Below are positions 27,849 through 37,047 of a DNA stretch of 64,000 nucleotides, in pieces. Source of the DNA: Actinoallomurus soli (GTDB lineage Bacteria > Actinomycetota > Actinomycetes > Streptosporangiales > Streptosporangiaceae); assembly GCF_024055715.1 (NCBI RefSeq), contig NZ_JAMXMV010000027.1:1-64000 (forward strand). The letters are read 5' to 3'. Under the pieces are notes generated by a model. The model was not told where the DNA came from. It searched no databases and saw only the letters and a program-made list of their open reading frames with translations. Made by a program: the position numbers and the translations under genes. The first letter of the stretch is position 1. Each line of letters opens with the position of its first letter.

Positions 27849-28199
27849 ATGGCAGTGAAGCTGAGTGAGCGGTCGTTCGCGTACGCGAAGAAACTGATCG
27901 ACGAGGGGAAAGCCGTCGTCGACGAGATGGGCGAATGGAGCGAACACCAGCCGTCCACGCAGCAGGAGAACGAGTTCATCGAGACGTTCGGATTCGACGA
28001 GTACGGCAGGTGGCACCTCGGCATCGACGACGACTACTCCAAGGACGACAAATCCAGGTACAAGTTTCCCTACGGGGACTTCGAGAGGGCCCACCGGTGC
28101 GGTGTGATCGCCGCGGAGGTGCGGGCGGCGCAGCGGAAGTACGACGACATCCAGGTCGCCGCGGCCCACCTGCACGGCATGCTCGACAAGCCGAAGTAA
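27849..28199 (+). CDS. Conserved small protein, function unknown
   Basis: A 116-aa acidic soluble protein starting AVKLSERSFAYAKKLIDEGK, with a central FGFDEYGRWHLGID segment and KFPYGDFERAHRCGVIAAEV. I recall this pattern as an uncharacterised protein of actinobacteria and other soil bacteria. GGAGGAG precedes ATG 27849. Eight bp after the LAL regulator, so likely in its operon; convergent with the F420 oxidoreductase 11 bp away. Confidence 0.75.
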   Translation: MAVKLSERSFAYAKKLIDEGKAVVDEMGEWSEHQPSTQQENEFIETFGFDEYGRWHLGIDDDYSKDDKSRYKFPYGDFERAHRCGVIAAEVRAAQRKYDDIQVAAAHLHGMLDKPK

Positions 28200-28210
28200 C
28201 GCCCCGAGCT

Positions 28211-29065
28211 CTATCGCTGTGCGTTCCGGGCGACCGCAGCGAACTCGTCCAGCGCCCGCGCGGTCTCGTCCGCGGGGAGCGTGGGCAGATCGAACAGCAC
28301 CCGCTCCACGCCCGCATCCGCCAGCCGGGCGACGATGTCACGATCGCCGGGCACGGCGTAGACGGTCACGGGGATCGGCTCGCGCCCGGCGTCGGAGGCC
28401 CGCCGCCGCAGGTCGGCGATCCTGCGGGCGATCTCCTCGACGCCCAACCCGTAGGTCGGCATCCAGCCGTCGCCGTACTCCAGCACGCGATCGAGCGTTC
28501 TCGGCCCGGAACCGCCGACGAGGATCGGGGGATTCGGGCGTTGTACGGGTTTGGGCCAGGAGAAGATCGGGTCGAAGTCCACGAAGTCGCCGTGGAACTC
28601 GGCCTGTTCCTTCGTCCATATCTCCTTCATCGCGAGGACCCGTTCGCGTAGCAGGCTCATGCGGGTCTTCGGATCGGTGCCGTGATCGCGCATCTCCTCG
28701 CGGTTCCAGCCGGCGCCTATGCCCACGACGACCCGTCCGCCGGAGACGTGATCGAGGCTCGCGATCTCCTTGGCCGCGATGATGGGGTCGCGCTCGATGA
28801 GAAGGAGGATCCCGGTGCCGAGCAGGAGCCGTTCGGTCGTCCCGGCCATCGCGGTGAGGGCCACGAACGGATCGAGCGTCCGGTAGTACTTCCGCGGAAG
28901 CTCGCCCCCCTCCTCACCCTCGGGCCACCGCGACTCCCGCTTCACCGGGATGTGCGTGTGCTCGGCGATGAACACCGACTCGAAGCCGCGCCGCTCGAGC
29001 TCGCCGCCCAGCCGTGCAGGATGAATGCCCTCGTCCGTGACGAACGTAGCGATGCCGAATCTCAT
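28211..29065 (-). CDS. LLM class F420-dependent oxidoreductase
   Basis: A 284-aa luciferase-like TIM-barrel protein of the F420-dependent branch. The N-terminus (MRFGIATFVTDEGIHPARLG) and FESVFIAEHTHIP, GTGILLLIERDPI, GRVVVGIGAGWNREEM and PILVGGSGPRTLDRVLEYGDGW match the family (TIGR03619-like). It probably uses coenzyme F420H2 for an unknown substrate. ATG 29065 follows a G-rich Shine-Dalgarno. Found next to stress genes on the opposite strand. Confidence 0.88.
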   Translation of the reverse strand: MRFGIATFVTDEGIHPARLGGELERRGFESVFIAEHTHIPVKRESRWPEGEEGGELPRKYYRTLDPFVALTAMAGTTERLLLGTGILLLIERDPIIAAKEIASLDHVSGGRVVVGIGAGWNREEMRDHGTDPKTRMSLLRERVLAMKEIWTKEQAEFHGDFVDFDPIFSWPKPVQRPNPPILVGGSGPRTLDRVLEYGDGWMPTYGLGVEEIARRIADLRRRASDAGREPIPVTVYAVPGDRDIVARLADAGVERVLFDLPTLPADETARALDEFAAVARNAQR

Positions 29066-29191
29066 AGGTGCCCCCCGAATCTCCCTCCTGATTCCTTCCC
29101 CAAAGCGGGCGCTCCGGCAAACGCGACATCCAGCCGCAAGGGACCGCCCATATCCACCAGGGCTGAGGACGCGACCGGCCGCACGATGTTC

Positions 29192-29290
29192 ATGAGCGGG
29201 CACACGGTCGCCTTCCACCTGCGACACGTCTTCCGCGAGCTCGAGGTGACCTCGCGGGGACCTCGCGGGCGGAGCCGACGCGGCTCGTGA
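29192..29290 (+). pseudogene. Orphan LuxR-type HTH fragment
   Basis: The frame reads SGHTVAFHLRHVFRELEVTS, then loses similarity. It mirrors ISVHTTAFHLRHIFRKLEIGSR at the end of the intact LAL regulator at 24967-27840. Only the recognition-helix part remains. It is best seen as the scrap of a second LAL-type gene. The flanks (29066-29191, 29291-29410) have no other gene that I can support. Confidence 0.6.
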
Positions 29291-29410
29291 TGAAGGCGAG
29301 CAAGTGATCAGGACGAGGCCGCCGCGAGTGACCGGTGATCCGGGGCCCTCCGGAACGGCCTAGCCGATTAGGGGATGCCGCTCGAAGTCCCGGTGCATAG
29401 CGTCAGAGGC

Positions 29411-29587
29411 ATGGAAACCGTTGAGGACCACGCGAGCGCCGCTCGTCTCTTCATCACGGAGGCGCTCACCATGGATCCCAGGATGAGCCACGAGAAGCTC
29501 ATGGCCGCTCAGGCCGAGGCCGCACTCGCGATCGCGTCGGCGCTGGACGGCGTGGCGGCGGCGGTCCGGGACGGCAGGGGCGCGTGA
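29411..29587 (+). CDS. Small hypothetical protein
   Basis: A 58-aa product (METVEDHASAARLFITEALT, then Ala-rich helical AAQAEAALAIASALDGVAAA). ATG 29411 has AGAGG upstream; an in-frame start at 29375 is possible. Predicted largely helical. Position at the head of a small stress cluster on the plus strand. No family recognised. Confidence 0.5.
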   Translation: METVEDHASAARLFITEALTMDPRMSHEKLMAAQAEAALAIASALDGVAAAVRDGRGA

Positions 29588-29689
29588 CGGCGTTGACGCG
29601 GGGCCGGTGGGAGCGGTCTCACCGGCGGGCCGCGGTGCCGCATTCGACAGGGCATCACGGCATCAACCGAGAGAGGAAGCCGAGGGCAC

Positions 29690-30175
29690 ATGTCAACCGG
29701 CAGGGCCGAGGAAGGCCCGCACAAGGTCGTGCTCGGTACGTACGGCAGTCACGAGGCGGCCCAGCACATTGTGGACGTTCTTGCGCAGCACAAGTTCCCG
29801 GTGGAGCACGTGGGCATCGTGGGCACGGGCCTCAGGCTGCAGGAGGCCGTACTCGGCCGCCTCACCCTGGGCCGGGCCCTGGCCTCCGGAGCACTCACCG
29901 GTGGCTGGATCGGGCTTCTCGTCGGGCTCGTGTTCCTGATCGTCAGCCCGTGGGTGGCGGCATCGGTGATCTCCGCGGTCGTGATCGGCATCGTGTTCGG
30001 CCTGATCTGGGCGGCGGTCGCACACGTGTGGCGGCGGTCGTCGTTCGTCGCGGTGCCCGCCGTCGTCGCCGACCGTTACCAAGTGCTGGTCGACGCACCG
30101 TTCGCCGAGGAGGCGCGGCGCGTACTGGCCACGGCCAGGGTGGCTCCGGCCGGCAACGCGAGCCGACTGGTGTGA
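29690..30175 (+). CDS. General stress protein 17M-like membrane protein
   Basis: A 161-aa protein. The first about 60 residues match the GSP17M/YflT domain (VVLGTYGSHEAAQHIVDVLA, FPVEHVGIVGTGLRL), followed by two glycine-rich membrane helices (SGALTGGWIGLLVGLVFLIV and AASVISAVVIGIVFGLIWAA) and a C-terminal return strand YQVLVDAPFAEEARRVL. The family is associated with general stress. ATG 29690 with GAGGG. Followed after 20 bp by the DUF5335 gene. Confidence 0.82.
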   Translation: MSTGRAEEGPHKVVLGTYGSHEAAQHIVDVLAQHKFPVEHVGIVGTGLRLQEAVLGRLTLGRALASGALTGGWIGLLVGLVFLIVSPWVAASVISAVVIGIVFGLIWAAVAHVWRRSSFVAVPAVVADRYQVLVDAPFAEEARRVLATARVAPAGNASRLV

Positions 30176-30195
30176 CGCTTCGGGAGGAGATCGAG

Positions 30196-30558
30196 ATGAG
30201 CCAGGCCACGACGGTCGACCGCGGCAAGTGGACGGAGTTCTTCGACACGCTGAGCGCGGATCACGCCGGTCACAGCGCCGCCATCGAACTGCTCGACGCC
30301 GACCTCGGTGACCAGTTCGAGACCGAGCGGCTGCCGTTCGCGTACGCCTCCTACGATCCCCGCGACGACGTGGTCGTCATCGGAGTCGGGGGGAACTCGG
30401 CGCGATTCCCGGTTCTGCTCCGCCACATGATCGACCATCCCACGGAGATCGACTTCACGGTCCTCGCCCCGGCCGAGACCGACGTCCGGATCGTCGGCGG
30501 GGACGGGACCGCGACCCTGCTGCGCCTGCGTCCGGAACCCGCCCTGCCTCCTCCCTGA
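30196..30558 (+). CDS. DUF5335 family protein
   Basis: A 120-aa soluble protein. It begins ATTVDRGKWTEFFDTLSADH and contains LPFAYASYDPRDDVVVIGVGG and RHMIDHPTEIDF, as in DUF5335 proteins. ATG 30196 is preceded by GGGAGGAG. Likely in one operon with the GSP17M-like gene. Molecular role unknown; occurs among stress genes. Confidence 0.78.
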   Translation: MSQATTVDRGKWTEFFDTLSADHAGHSAAIELLDADLGDQFETERLPFAYASYDPRDDVVVIGVGGNSARFPVLLRHMIDHPTEIDFTVLAPAETDVRIVGGDGTATLLRLRPEPALPPP

Positions 30559-30599
30559 GCCCGCCGGTGGACGTCGTATGGCGGCGGTCCGGTGCCGCG

Positions 30600-30621
30600 G
30601 GCCCGGCCGGCGCACCGGGCC
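30600..30621. terminator. Hairpin between convergent genes
   Basis: GGCCCGG-N8-CCGGGCC in the gap between the DUF5335 gene (plus) and the flavoprotein gene (minus). GC-rich and without a U-tract, as is usual for actinomycete terminators; could serve both strands. Confidence 0.5.
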
Positions 30622-30692
30622 TGAGCGCCTTCGGTCTACGGAGGTGTCCGCGTTCCCGACGTCGCTCACCTCCGCCACACCGTCCGTCCGAA

Positions 30693-32282
30693 TCATCCGC
30701 TGAGACGCTCGTGGACCAGCCGGACGGCCATCGCGCCTTCGCCCACGGCCGATGCGACCCGCTTGATTGACCCGCTCCTGACGTCGCCGACCGCGAACAC
30801 GCCCGGCAGGCTGGTCTCCAGGGGCAGCGCATCGTCACCGGTGCGGATGAAGCCTTTCCCGTCGAGCTCAACCTGGCCTGCCAGCCAGCCGACACAGGGG
30901 TCGGCGCCGATGAAGATGAACAGGTTCCGGGCCTCGTGGACGCGCCGTTCGCCGGTGCGGCCGTCCTCGACGACGACCGCCTCCAGCGTCTCGTCGCCGA
31001 CCAGCTCGCGCACCTCGGTGCGCAGGTGGACCTCGATGCCCGGAGAGCGCTCGATCTGGTCGATCAGGTAGCGGGACATGCTCTTGCCCAGGTCACCGCC
31101 CCGGACGAACAGCCTGACCCGCTTCGCGCGCTCAGCGAGATAAAGGGCGGCCTGGCCGGCCGAGTTGCCGCCGCCGACGACCGCGACGGGCAGGTGGACG
31201 CACTGCAGCGCCTCGACCTCGGTGGCGGCGTAGTAGACGCCGCACCCCTGGAACCGTTCGAGGCCAGGGACGTCGAGCGACCGGTAGCGGGCGCCGGTGG
31301 CGAGCACCACCGTGCGGGCGCTGATCCGGCCGCCGTCGCCGAGGGCGACGCCGTAGCCGGCGTTCCCGACCTCCAGCGCGGTGGCCTCCGCGGGGACACC
31401 GAGCCGCGCGCCGAACTTCTCGGCCTGGATGACCGCGCGCTCGGCGAGCTCGGCGCCGGAGATCCCAGAGGGGAACCCCAGGTAGTTCTCGATGCGGGAG
31501 GACGTGCCGGCCTGGCCGCCGGTGGCGACCGCGTCGACGACGACCGTGTTCAGGCCCTCGGACGCGCCGTAGACGGCCGCGGCCAGCCCGGCCGGCCCCG
31601 CACCGACGATCACGAGGTCGGCGACGTCGCCGTGGGCGGCCGGTGTCGGCAGGCCGATCGCGTGGGCCAGCTCGGCGTTGCTCGGGTTGCGCAGGATCCG
31701 GTCGCCGTTGAGGATCACCAGTGGGGTGTCCTCGGGCCGGACGCGCAGCCGCCGCAGTGCCTGTTCGGCCTGCGTGTCCTGTTCCAGGTCGATCCACCGG
31801 TGCGGGAGCCGGTTGCGCGCCGCGAAGTCCCGCAGCCGACGGGTGTCGGGGGAGAAGCGGGAGCCGATGATCCGCAGCCCGGCACCGAGCTCGATCAGCA
31901 GGGAGCGCCGGATGAAATAGGCACGCAGGACGAGGTCCCCGAGCACGGGGTCCCGGGCGATCAGCAGGCGCAGGTGCTCCGCCGGGATCCGCAGGACCGC
32001 TCCCGGCTCGTCGACCACGGCTCCGACCAGCGCCGCCTGCCCGGTGAGCAGGCCGAGCTCACCGAGGAACCGGCCCGGGCCGTGCACACGGATGACCTCG
32101 TCGGCGTCGACCATCGCGACCGAGCCCTCCAGGACCACGAAGAAGTCGTAGTCCGGCTCGCCCTGCCGGAACAGGACGTCGCCCTGCCGGGTCGGGATCC
32201 GCTCGCCGTGCGCGGACAGGCGCTGAATCTGCTCGGGGTCCAGCCGCGGCCATGCGCCGTGCAGGTCAGGTGTCTCTTGCAA
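30693..32282 (-). CDS. cNMP-binding domain fused to thioredoxin-reductase-like flavoprotein
   Basis: A 529-aa fusion. Residues about 20-135 form a cyclic-nucleotide-binding fold (GDVLFRQGEPDYDFFVVLEG, GRFLGELGLLTG); about 150-215 resemble a thioredoxin-fold linker (TPLVILNGDRILRNPSNAEL); about 222-529 are TrxR-like with FAD motif VIVGAGPAGLAAAVYGA and NAD(P) motif VAVVGGGNSAGQAALYLAER. The redox CxxC of true thioredoxin reductases is absent: the region reads GCGVYYAATEVEAL. The start is TTG 32282, supported by GGAG 7 nt upstream, and overlaps the thioredoxin stop by 17 bp. Last gene of the chaperone operon. It may reduce the partner thioredoxin by an altered route or act as a sensor. Confidence 0.88.
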   Translation of the reverse strand: MQETPDLHGAWPRLDPEQIQRLSAHGERIPTRQGDVLFRQGEPDYDFFVVLEGSVAMVDADEVIRVHGPGRFLGELGLLTGQAALVGAVVDEPGAVLRIPAEHLRLLIARDPVLGDLVLRAYFIRRSLLIELGAGLRIIGSRFSPDTRRLRDFAARNRLPHRWIDLEQDTQAEQALRRLRVRPEDTPLVILNGDRILRNPSNAELAHAIGLPTPAAHGDVADLVIVGAGPAGLAAAVYGASEGLNTVVVDAVATGGQAGTSSRIENYLGFPSGISGAELAERAVIQAEKFGARLGVPAEATALEVGNAGYGVALGDGGRISARTVVLATGARYRSLDVPGLERFQGCGVYYAATEVEALQCVHLPVAVVGGGNSAGQAALYLAERAKRVRLFVRGGDLGKSMSRYLIDQIERSPGIEVHLRTEVRELVGDETLEAVVVEDGRTGERRVHEARNLFIFIGADPCVGWLAGQVELDGKGFIRTGDDALPLETSLPGVFAVGDVRSGSIKRVASAVGEGAMAVRLVHERLSG

Positions 32283-32691
32283 TGTTCTTCTCCACCCATG
32301 CGCGCAGGACGGGAGCGGGCGCGGCGCCGGCCTGCCGATCGATCACCTTGCCGTCCCGCATGAGGAGCAGGGTCGGCACCGCCTGGACGGCGAACCGCTC
32401 CTGGATCTTCGGCGCCCGGTCGACGTCGACCTTCACGAGCTTGATCCGGCCGGCCATCTCGCGGGCGAGCTGTTCGAGCGCCGGGCTGACCATGCGGCAC
32501 GGGCCGCACCAGGTCGCCCACAGGTCGACCACGACCGGCACGGAGGCGCGCTCGGCGACGTCGGCGAAGTCGTCGTCGCCGGCGTCGGCGATCCACGGAA
32601 GCGGCCGGTGGCAGTTCCCGCAGCGCGGCGTACCATCGGCCACCGCCGGCACGCGGTTGCGCTTGCCGCAGTGCGGGCATTGGACGGTCAT
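32266..32691 (-). CDS. trxC: Thioredoxin 2-like protein with zinc ribbon
   Basis: A 141-aa thioredoxin. The N-terminal zinc ribbon (CPHCGKRN, C5/C8; CGNCHRP, C24/C27) is that of thioredoxin 2, followed by the redox site WCGPC (residues 61-65) and the cis-Pro VPTLLLM. It reduces protein disulfides and is often linked to oxidative or heat stress. ATG 32691 has GAGGGG 6 nt upstream. Ten bp after clpB, overlapping the next gene by 17 bp. Confidence 0.92.
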   Translation of the reverse strand: MTVQCPHCGKRNRVPAVADGTPRCGNCHRPLPWIADAGDDDFADVAERASVPVVVDLWATWCGPCRMVSPALEQLAREMAGRIKLVKVDVDRAPKIQERFAVQAVPTLLLMRDGKVIDRQAGAAPAPVLRAWVEKNIARDT

Positions 32692-32701
32692 CGATGCCCC
32701 C

Positions 32702-35287
32702 TCATGGGTTCTGGTGGGAGACCTTGAGTTCGCCGTCCTCCAGGACCACGCGGATGACCGCGCCGTCCAGGATCTCCCCGGACAGCAGCGCGCGGCCGAT
32801 CCGGGTCTCGACCTCGCGGGCGATGAACCGGCGTAGTGGCCGGGCGCCGTACACCGGGTCGAAGCCCTGGCGGGCGATGTAGGCGCACGCCTCCGGCGTG
32901 ACCTCCAGGGTCATCCGGCGATCCGCGAGGCGGCCCCGCAGGTCGTTGAACATCAGGTCGACGATCTGCTCGATCTCGCGCTGCGTCAGCGGCTTGAACA
33001 GCACGACGTCGTCCACCCGGTTGAGGAACTCGGGCCGGAAGTGGGTGCGCAGCGCGTCCATGACGGCATCGCGCGCGTCGGGCTTGATCTCGCCGTCGGA
33101 GGTGACGCCGACCAGCAGGTAGTCCGAGCCGATGTTCGACGTCATGATCAGCACGGTGTTGCGGAAGTCGACGGTACGGCCCTGGGCGTCGGTGAGCCGG
33201 CCGTCGTCGAGGACCTGCAGCAGCGTGTTGAACACGTCGGTGTGGGCCTTTTCGATCTCGTCGAGCAGCACGACGGAGTACGGCTTGCGCCGGACGGCCT
33301 CGGTGAGCTGGCCGCCCTCTTCGTAGCCGACGTAGCCGGGCGGGGCGCCGACCAGGCGGCTGACGGTGTGCCGCTCCTGGTATTCGCTCATGTCCAGCCG
33401 GACCATGTTCTCCTCGGTGTCGAACAGCGCCGCGGCCAGCGCCTTGGCCAGCTCCGTCTTGCCGACACCGGTCGGGCCGAGGAAGATGAACGAGCCGATC
33501 GGGCGGCGCGGGTCCTTGATCCCGGCCCGGGCCCGGATGATGGCGTCGGTGACCAGCCGCACGGCCTCGTCCTGGCCGACGACGCGTTCATGCAGCACCT
33601 CGTCGAGCCGGAGGAGCTTTTCGCGTTCGCCCTCCTTGAGGCGGCTCACCGGGACGCCGGTCCAGCGGGACACGATGTCGGCGATCTCGTCCTCGGTCAC
33701 GACCTCGCGCAGCAGCCGCCGGCCGCCCTGCTTGTCGGACAGCCGCTCCTCCTCGGCCTGCAGCCTGCGTTGCAGTTCCGGCAGCAGGCCGTGGCGCAGT
33801 TCGGCGGCGCGGTTCAGGTCGTAGTCGCGTTCGGCCTGGTCGGCCTCCCGGCGGACGCGTTCGATCTCCTGGCGCAGGTCCTGCACCTTACGGAGCGCCT
33901 GCCGTTCGGCCTCCCACTGGGCCCGCATGGCGTCGGCCTCGGCCTTGAGGTCGGCCAGTTCCTTGCGCAGGTCCTCCAGGCGCGCCCGGCTGGCCGGGTC
34001 CTCCTCCTTGGACAGTGCCGCCTCCTCGATCTCCAGGCGCGTCACCCGCCGCGTGAGCTCGTCGAGTTCGGCGGGCATCGAGTCGATCTCGGTGCGCAGT
34101 TTCGCCGCCGCCTCGTCGACCAGATCGATGGCCTTGTCCGGCAGGTACCGGTCGGAGATGTAACGATGGCTGAGCGTTACCGCGGCGACGATCGCAGAGT
34201 CTTGGATCTTCACGCCGTGGAAGACCTCCAGGCGCTCACGCAGGCCACGGAGGATCGAGATGGCGTCCTCGACGGAGGGCTCGTCGACCATGACGGGCTG
34301 GAAGCGGCGTTCGAGGGCGGCGTCCTTCTCGATGTGCTTGCGGTACTCCTGCAGCGTGGTGGCGCCGATCATGTGGAGTTCACCGCGGGCGAGCATGGGC
34401 TTGAGCATGTTGCCGGCGTCCATCGCGCCCTCGGCGGCGCCCGCACCGACGACCGTGTGCAGCTCGTCGACGAACAGCAGGATCCGCCCTTCGGCGGCCT
34501 TGACCTCGCCCAGCACCGCCTTGAGGCGTTCCTCGAACTCGCCGCGGTACTTCGCGCCCGCGACCAGCGAGCCCATGTCGAGAGCCCAGACGGTCTTGTC
34601 CCGCAGCCCCTCCGGCACGTCGCCCTGGTCGATGCGCTGGGCGAGCCCTTCGACGATCGCGGTCTTGCCGACGCCCGGGTCGCCGACGAGCACCGGGTTG
34701 TTCTTCGTCTTGCGGGACAGGATCTGGATGACGCGGCGAATCTCGGTGTCCCGGCCGATGACCGGATCGAGTTTCCCGGTCCGTGCCTCGGTGACCAGGT
34801 CCCGGCCGTACTTCTCCAGTGCCTCGTAGGCGGCCTCCGGCATCGATGAGGTCACCCGCTGGTTGCCGCGGACCTTCGTCAGCTCCTCGAGGAACCGGTC
34901 GCGCGTGACCCCCTGGATCAGCCCGTCCTCGATGAGGGCCAGCACGAGGTGCTCGACCGAGACGTACTCGTCCTTCAGCCGTTTCGCCTCGCGCTCGGCC
35001 GTGTCGAACAGCCGGGACAGCCGCTGGGTCACGTACACCTGACCGGGCGCCGCGCCCGGGCCGGTGACCCGCGGACGCCGCTGGAGCCGGGACTCGGTCT
35101 CCGTGCGCAGCAGGTCGGTGTTCACGCCGGCCCCCGCCAGCAGCCGGGGGGCCAAGCCCTCCGGCTGGTCGAGCAGGGCGAGCAGGAGGTGCTCGGCGTC
35201 GACCTCGGTGTGCCCGAAGCGCAGGGCCTTGGTCTGCGCGTCGTGCAGGGCCTCCTGGGACTTCTCGGTCAGTCGGTTCAGGTCCAT
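32702..35287 (-). CDS. clpB: ATP-dependent disaggregase ClpB
   Basis: An 861-aa Hsp100 chaperone that pulls proteins out of aggregates with the DnaK system. It shows the N-domain repeats, the first AAA+ module (Walker A GDPGVGKT), the coiled-coil middle domain (Glu/Arg/Leu-rich, about 400-530), and the second AAA+ module ([15 protein letters not shown], sensor region [14 protein letters not shown]). ATG 35287 is preceded by GGAG and overlaps the cbpM stop by 10 bp, so production is coupled to the Hsp70 genes upstream. Confidence 0.95.
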   Translation of the reverse strand: MDLNRLTEKSQEALHDAQTKALRFGHTEVDAEHLLLALLDQPEGLAPRLLAGAGVNTDLLRTETESRLQRRPRVTGPGAAPGQVYVTQRLSRLFDTAEREAKRLKDEYVSVEHLVLALIEDGLIQGVTRDRFLEELTKVRGNQRVTSSMPEAAYEALEKYGRDLVTEARTGKLDPVIGRDTEIRRVIQILSRKTKNNPVLVGDPGVGKTAIVEGLAQRIDQGDVPEGLRDKTVWALDMGSLVAGAKYRGEFEERLKAVLGEVKAAEGRILLFVDELHTVVGAGAAEGAMDAGNMLKPMLARGELHMIGATTLQEYRKHIEKDAALERRFQPVMVDEPSVEDAISILRGLRERLEVFHGVKIQDSAIVAAVTLSHRYISDRYLPDKAIDLVDEAAAKLRTEIDSMPAELDELTRRVTRLEIEEAALSKEEDPASRARLEDLRKELADLKAEADAMRAQWEAERQALRKVQDLRQEIERVRREADQAERDYDLNRAAELRHGLLPELQRRLQAEEERLSDKQGGRRLLREVVTEDEIADIVSRWTGVPVSRLKEGEREKLLRLDEVLHERVVGQDEAVRLVTDAIIRARAGIKDPRRPIGSFIFLGPTGVGKTELAKALAAALFDTEENMVRLDMSEYQERHTVSRLVGAPPGYVGYEEGGQLTEAVRRKPYSVVLLDEIEKAHTDVFNTLLQVLDDGRLTDAQGRTVDFRNTVLIMTSNIGSDYLLVGVTSDGEIKPDARDAVMDALRTHFRPEFLNRVDDVVLFKPLTQREIEQIVDLMFNDLRGRLADRRMTLEVTPEACAYIARQGFDPVYGARPLRRFIAREVETRIGRALLSGEILDGAVIRVVLEDGELKVSHQNP

Positions 35288-35592
35288 GATCGATCTCCGG
35301 AGCGTTGGTGAGCGCGATGTCTCTGGGCCGCCTCCAGGGCGGCGATGCGGTCGAGCAGGTCGCACACCAGGCCGACCGCCGCGTAGTTGAGCGAGAACCC
35401 GGCGCGGAGCCGCTGCACGCGCGCGAGGACCGCGAGCTGCTCGCGGGAGAACCACAGCCCGCCGGAGACGTCACGGTCGGCGTCGATGATGCCCAGCGCG
35501 ACGAACCGGCGGATCAGCTCCGGGTGGACGTGGGCGTCGCGTGCGAAGGTCTCCAGGTCGACCCGTACCGGCCGCATGAGCGCGTACCTCAC
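35278..35592 (-). CDS. cbpM: Chaperone modulator CbpM-like (MerR-like) protein
   Basis: A 104-aa MerR-type single-domain protein ([40 protein letters not shown]). In this position, straight after a zinc-less DnaJ, it fits CbpM, which binds the J-domain of CbpA and tunes DnaK; a HspR-like repressor role is the alternative. GTG 35592 with GGAGG 5 nt upstream overlaps the dnaJ stop (GTGA). Confidence 0.82.
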   Translation of the reverse strand: MRYALMRPVRVDLETFARDAHVHPELIRRFVALGIIDADRDVSGGLWFSREQLAVLARVQRLRAGFSLNYAAVGLVCDLLDRIAALEAAQRHRAHQRSGDRSWT

Positions 35593-36566
35593 GGTCGCCT
35601 CCTCGGATCGAACGACGACGTGGCGGCCAGTTCCTCGAAGAGCCGTCTCTCCTCGGGACCGGGCTCGGGTGGCACTTTGATCTGGACCTCGGCGTACAGG
35701 TCCCCCGGAGTACCGCGGGGGTTGGGCAGGCCGCGGCCGCGCAGCCGCAGCCGCCTGCCGCAGGACGAACCGGGCGGCACCTTCACCTTCGCCTCGCCGC
35801 CCGGCGTCTCGACCGGGGCACTGGTGCCGAGCGCCGCCTCCCAGGGGGCGAGCGGCAGCCGTACCGTGACGTCACGGCCGTCGACGCGGTACCTCGGGTC
35901 CGGCCTGATGCGCACGATCAGGTACAGGTCGCCCGACTGCCCGCCGTCGCCACCGTGGCCGCCCTGCCCGGCGAGCCGGATCCGCTGGCCATCGGTGACC
36001 CCGGCGGGGATGTCGACGTCGACGGTCCTGCCATCAAGACCGATCGTGCGATGCCCGCCGCGGTACGCCTCGTCCAGACCGATCTCCAGCTCGGCCTCCT
36101 GGTCGGCACCGGGCATCGGTCCCCAGCCGAAACCGCCTGGACGGCGTCCCCGCCCGGCACGGCCGGCGCGTCCTCCGAAGATGCCACCGAGCAGATCCTC
36201 GAGGTCGACCTCCTCGCCCCCCGTACCGAACCCGCCGAAGCCGCCGAACCCGCCGGCCCCGGCGCCCGCACGCGTCCGCCCCCCGGCGCCGGCGCCGGCG
36301 CGGGCACGGGCCCACGTCTGCGGATCGACGTCCGGCGGCACGCGCCGGAAGTCCTCGCCGAAGGCGTCGTAGCGCTTGCGTTGTTCGGGGTCGGACAGCA
36401 CGGCGTACGCCTCGGACGCCTCCTTGAAGCGGTCCTCCGCGTCGGGGGCCTTGTTGACGTCGGGGTGGTATTTACGGGCGAGCTTGCGGTACGCGCGCTG
36501 GATCTCGTCCTGGCCGGCCGTTCTGGGCACGCCGAGGATCTCGTAGAAGTCACGGGCCGGAGCCAT
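35589..36566 (-). CDS. cbpA: J-domain co-chaperone, DnaJ class II (CbpA-like)
   Basis: A 325-aa DnaJ. The J-domain has the essential HPD ([12 protein letters not shown]); a Gly/Ala/Phe-rich linker (about 88-115) follows, then the two C-terminal beta domains ([20 protein letters not shown]). The CxxCxGxG zinc repeats of class I DnaJ are missing. It stimulates DnaK ATPase and delivers clients. ATG 36566 lies within the end of grpE (17-bp overlap). Confidence 0.92.
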   Translation of the reverse strand: MAPARDFYEILGVPRTAGQDEIQRAYRKLARKYHPDVNKAPDAEDRFKEASEAYAVLSDPEQRKRYDAFGEDFRRVPPDVDPQTWARARAGAGAGGRTRAGAGAGGFGGFGGFGTGGEEVDLEDLLGGIFGGRAGRAGRGRRPGGFGWGPMPGADQEAELEIGLDEAYRGGHRTIGLDGRTVDVDIPAGVTDGQRIRLAGQGGHGGDGGQSGDLYLIVRIRPDPRYRVDGRDVTVRLPLAPWEAALGTSAPVETPGGEAKVKVPPGSSCGRRLRLRGRGLPNPRGTPGDLYAEVQIKVPPEPGPEERRLFEELAATSSFDPRRRP

Positions 36567-37047
36567 CGGCCTGCCGTCCCTTCGAGACCACCACCTGCGC
36601 CGGACGCAGCTGGTTCTCGCCGTGGCCGTATCCGGGCCTGGTGACCTGCACGATCGTCCCCTCCGGGACGTCGGCGTCGGGAACGGCGGCGACCGCCTCG
36701 TGCCGGGTCGGGTCGAACAGGCGTCCCGTGTCGTCCTGGCGTGGATAGCCGAGCCGGGCGAGCACCGTGAGCGCCTGGTCGCGGACGGCGCGCACACCGT
36801 CGAGGAGGACGTCGGGCTCGGCACCGGCGTGCTCGATGGCCCGTTCGAGGTTGTCCACGACGGGCAGCCACTCGGCGGCGGTCCTGGCCCGCTCATCGGA
36901 CCGCGAACGCTCGGCGTCGCGGCCGGCACGCTTGCGGTAGTTCTCCAGGTCGGCGAGCGCGCGCTTCCACCGGTCCTCCAGCTCGGCGAGCTTCGTCGCC
37001 AGACCGCCGTCCTCTTCTGCCGGTTCTTCCGGCCGCATGTCACTCAT
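36550..37047 (-). CDS. grpE: Nucleotide exchange factor GrpE
   Basis: A 165-aa GrpE that releases ADP from DnaK. The long N-terminal helix ([20 protein letters not shown]) and the beta domain ([20 protein letters not shown], then [14 protein letters not shown]) match the family. ATG 37047 overlaps dnaK by 8 bp and its own 3' end overlaps dnaJ by 17 bp. Confidence 0.93.
   Translation of the reverse strand: MSDMRPEEPAEEDGGLATKLAELEDRWKRALADLENYRKRAGRDAERSRSDERARTAAEWLPVVDNLERAIEHAGAEPDVLLDGVRAVRDQALTVLARLGYPRQDDTGRLFDPTRHEAVAAVPDADVPEGTIVQVTRPGYGHGENQLRPAQVVVSKGRQADGSGP

Noticed and set aside
33041-34849. 602-codon ORF opposite clpB
   Set aside because: Shadow of the well-conserved ClpB; no domain recognisable.
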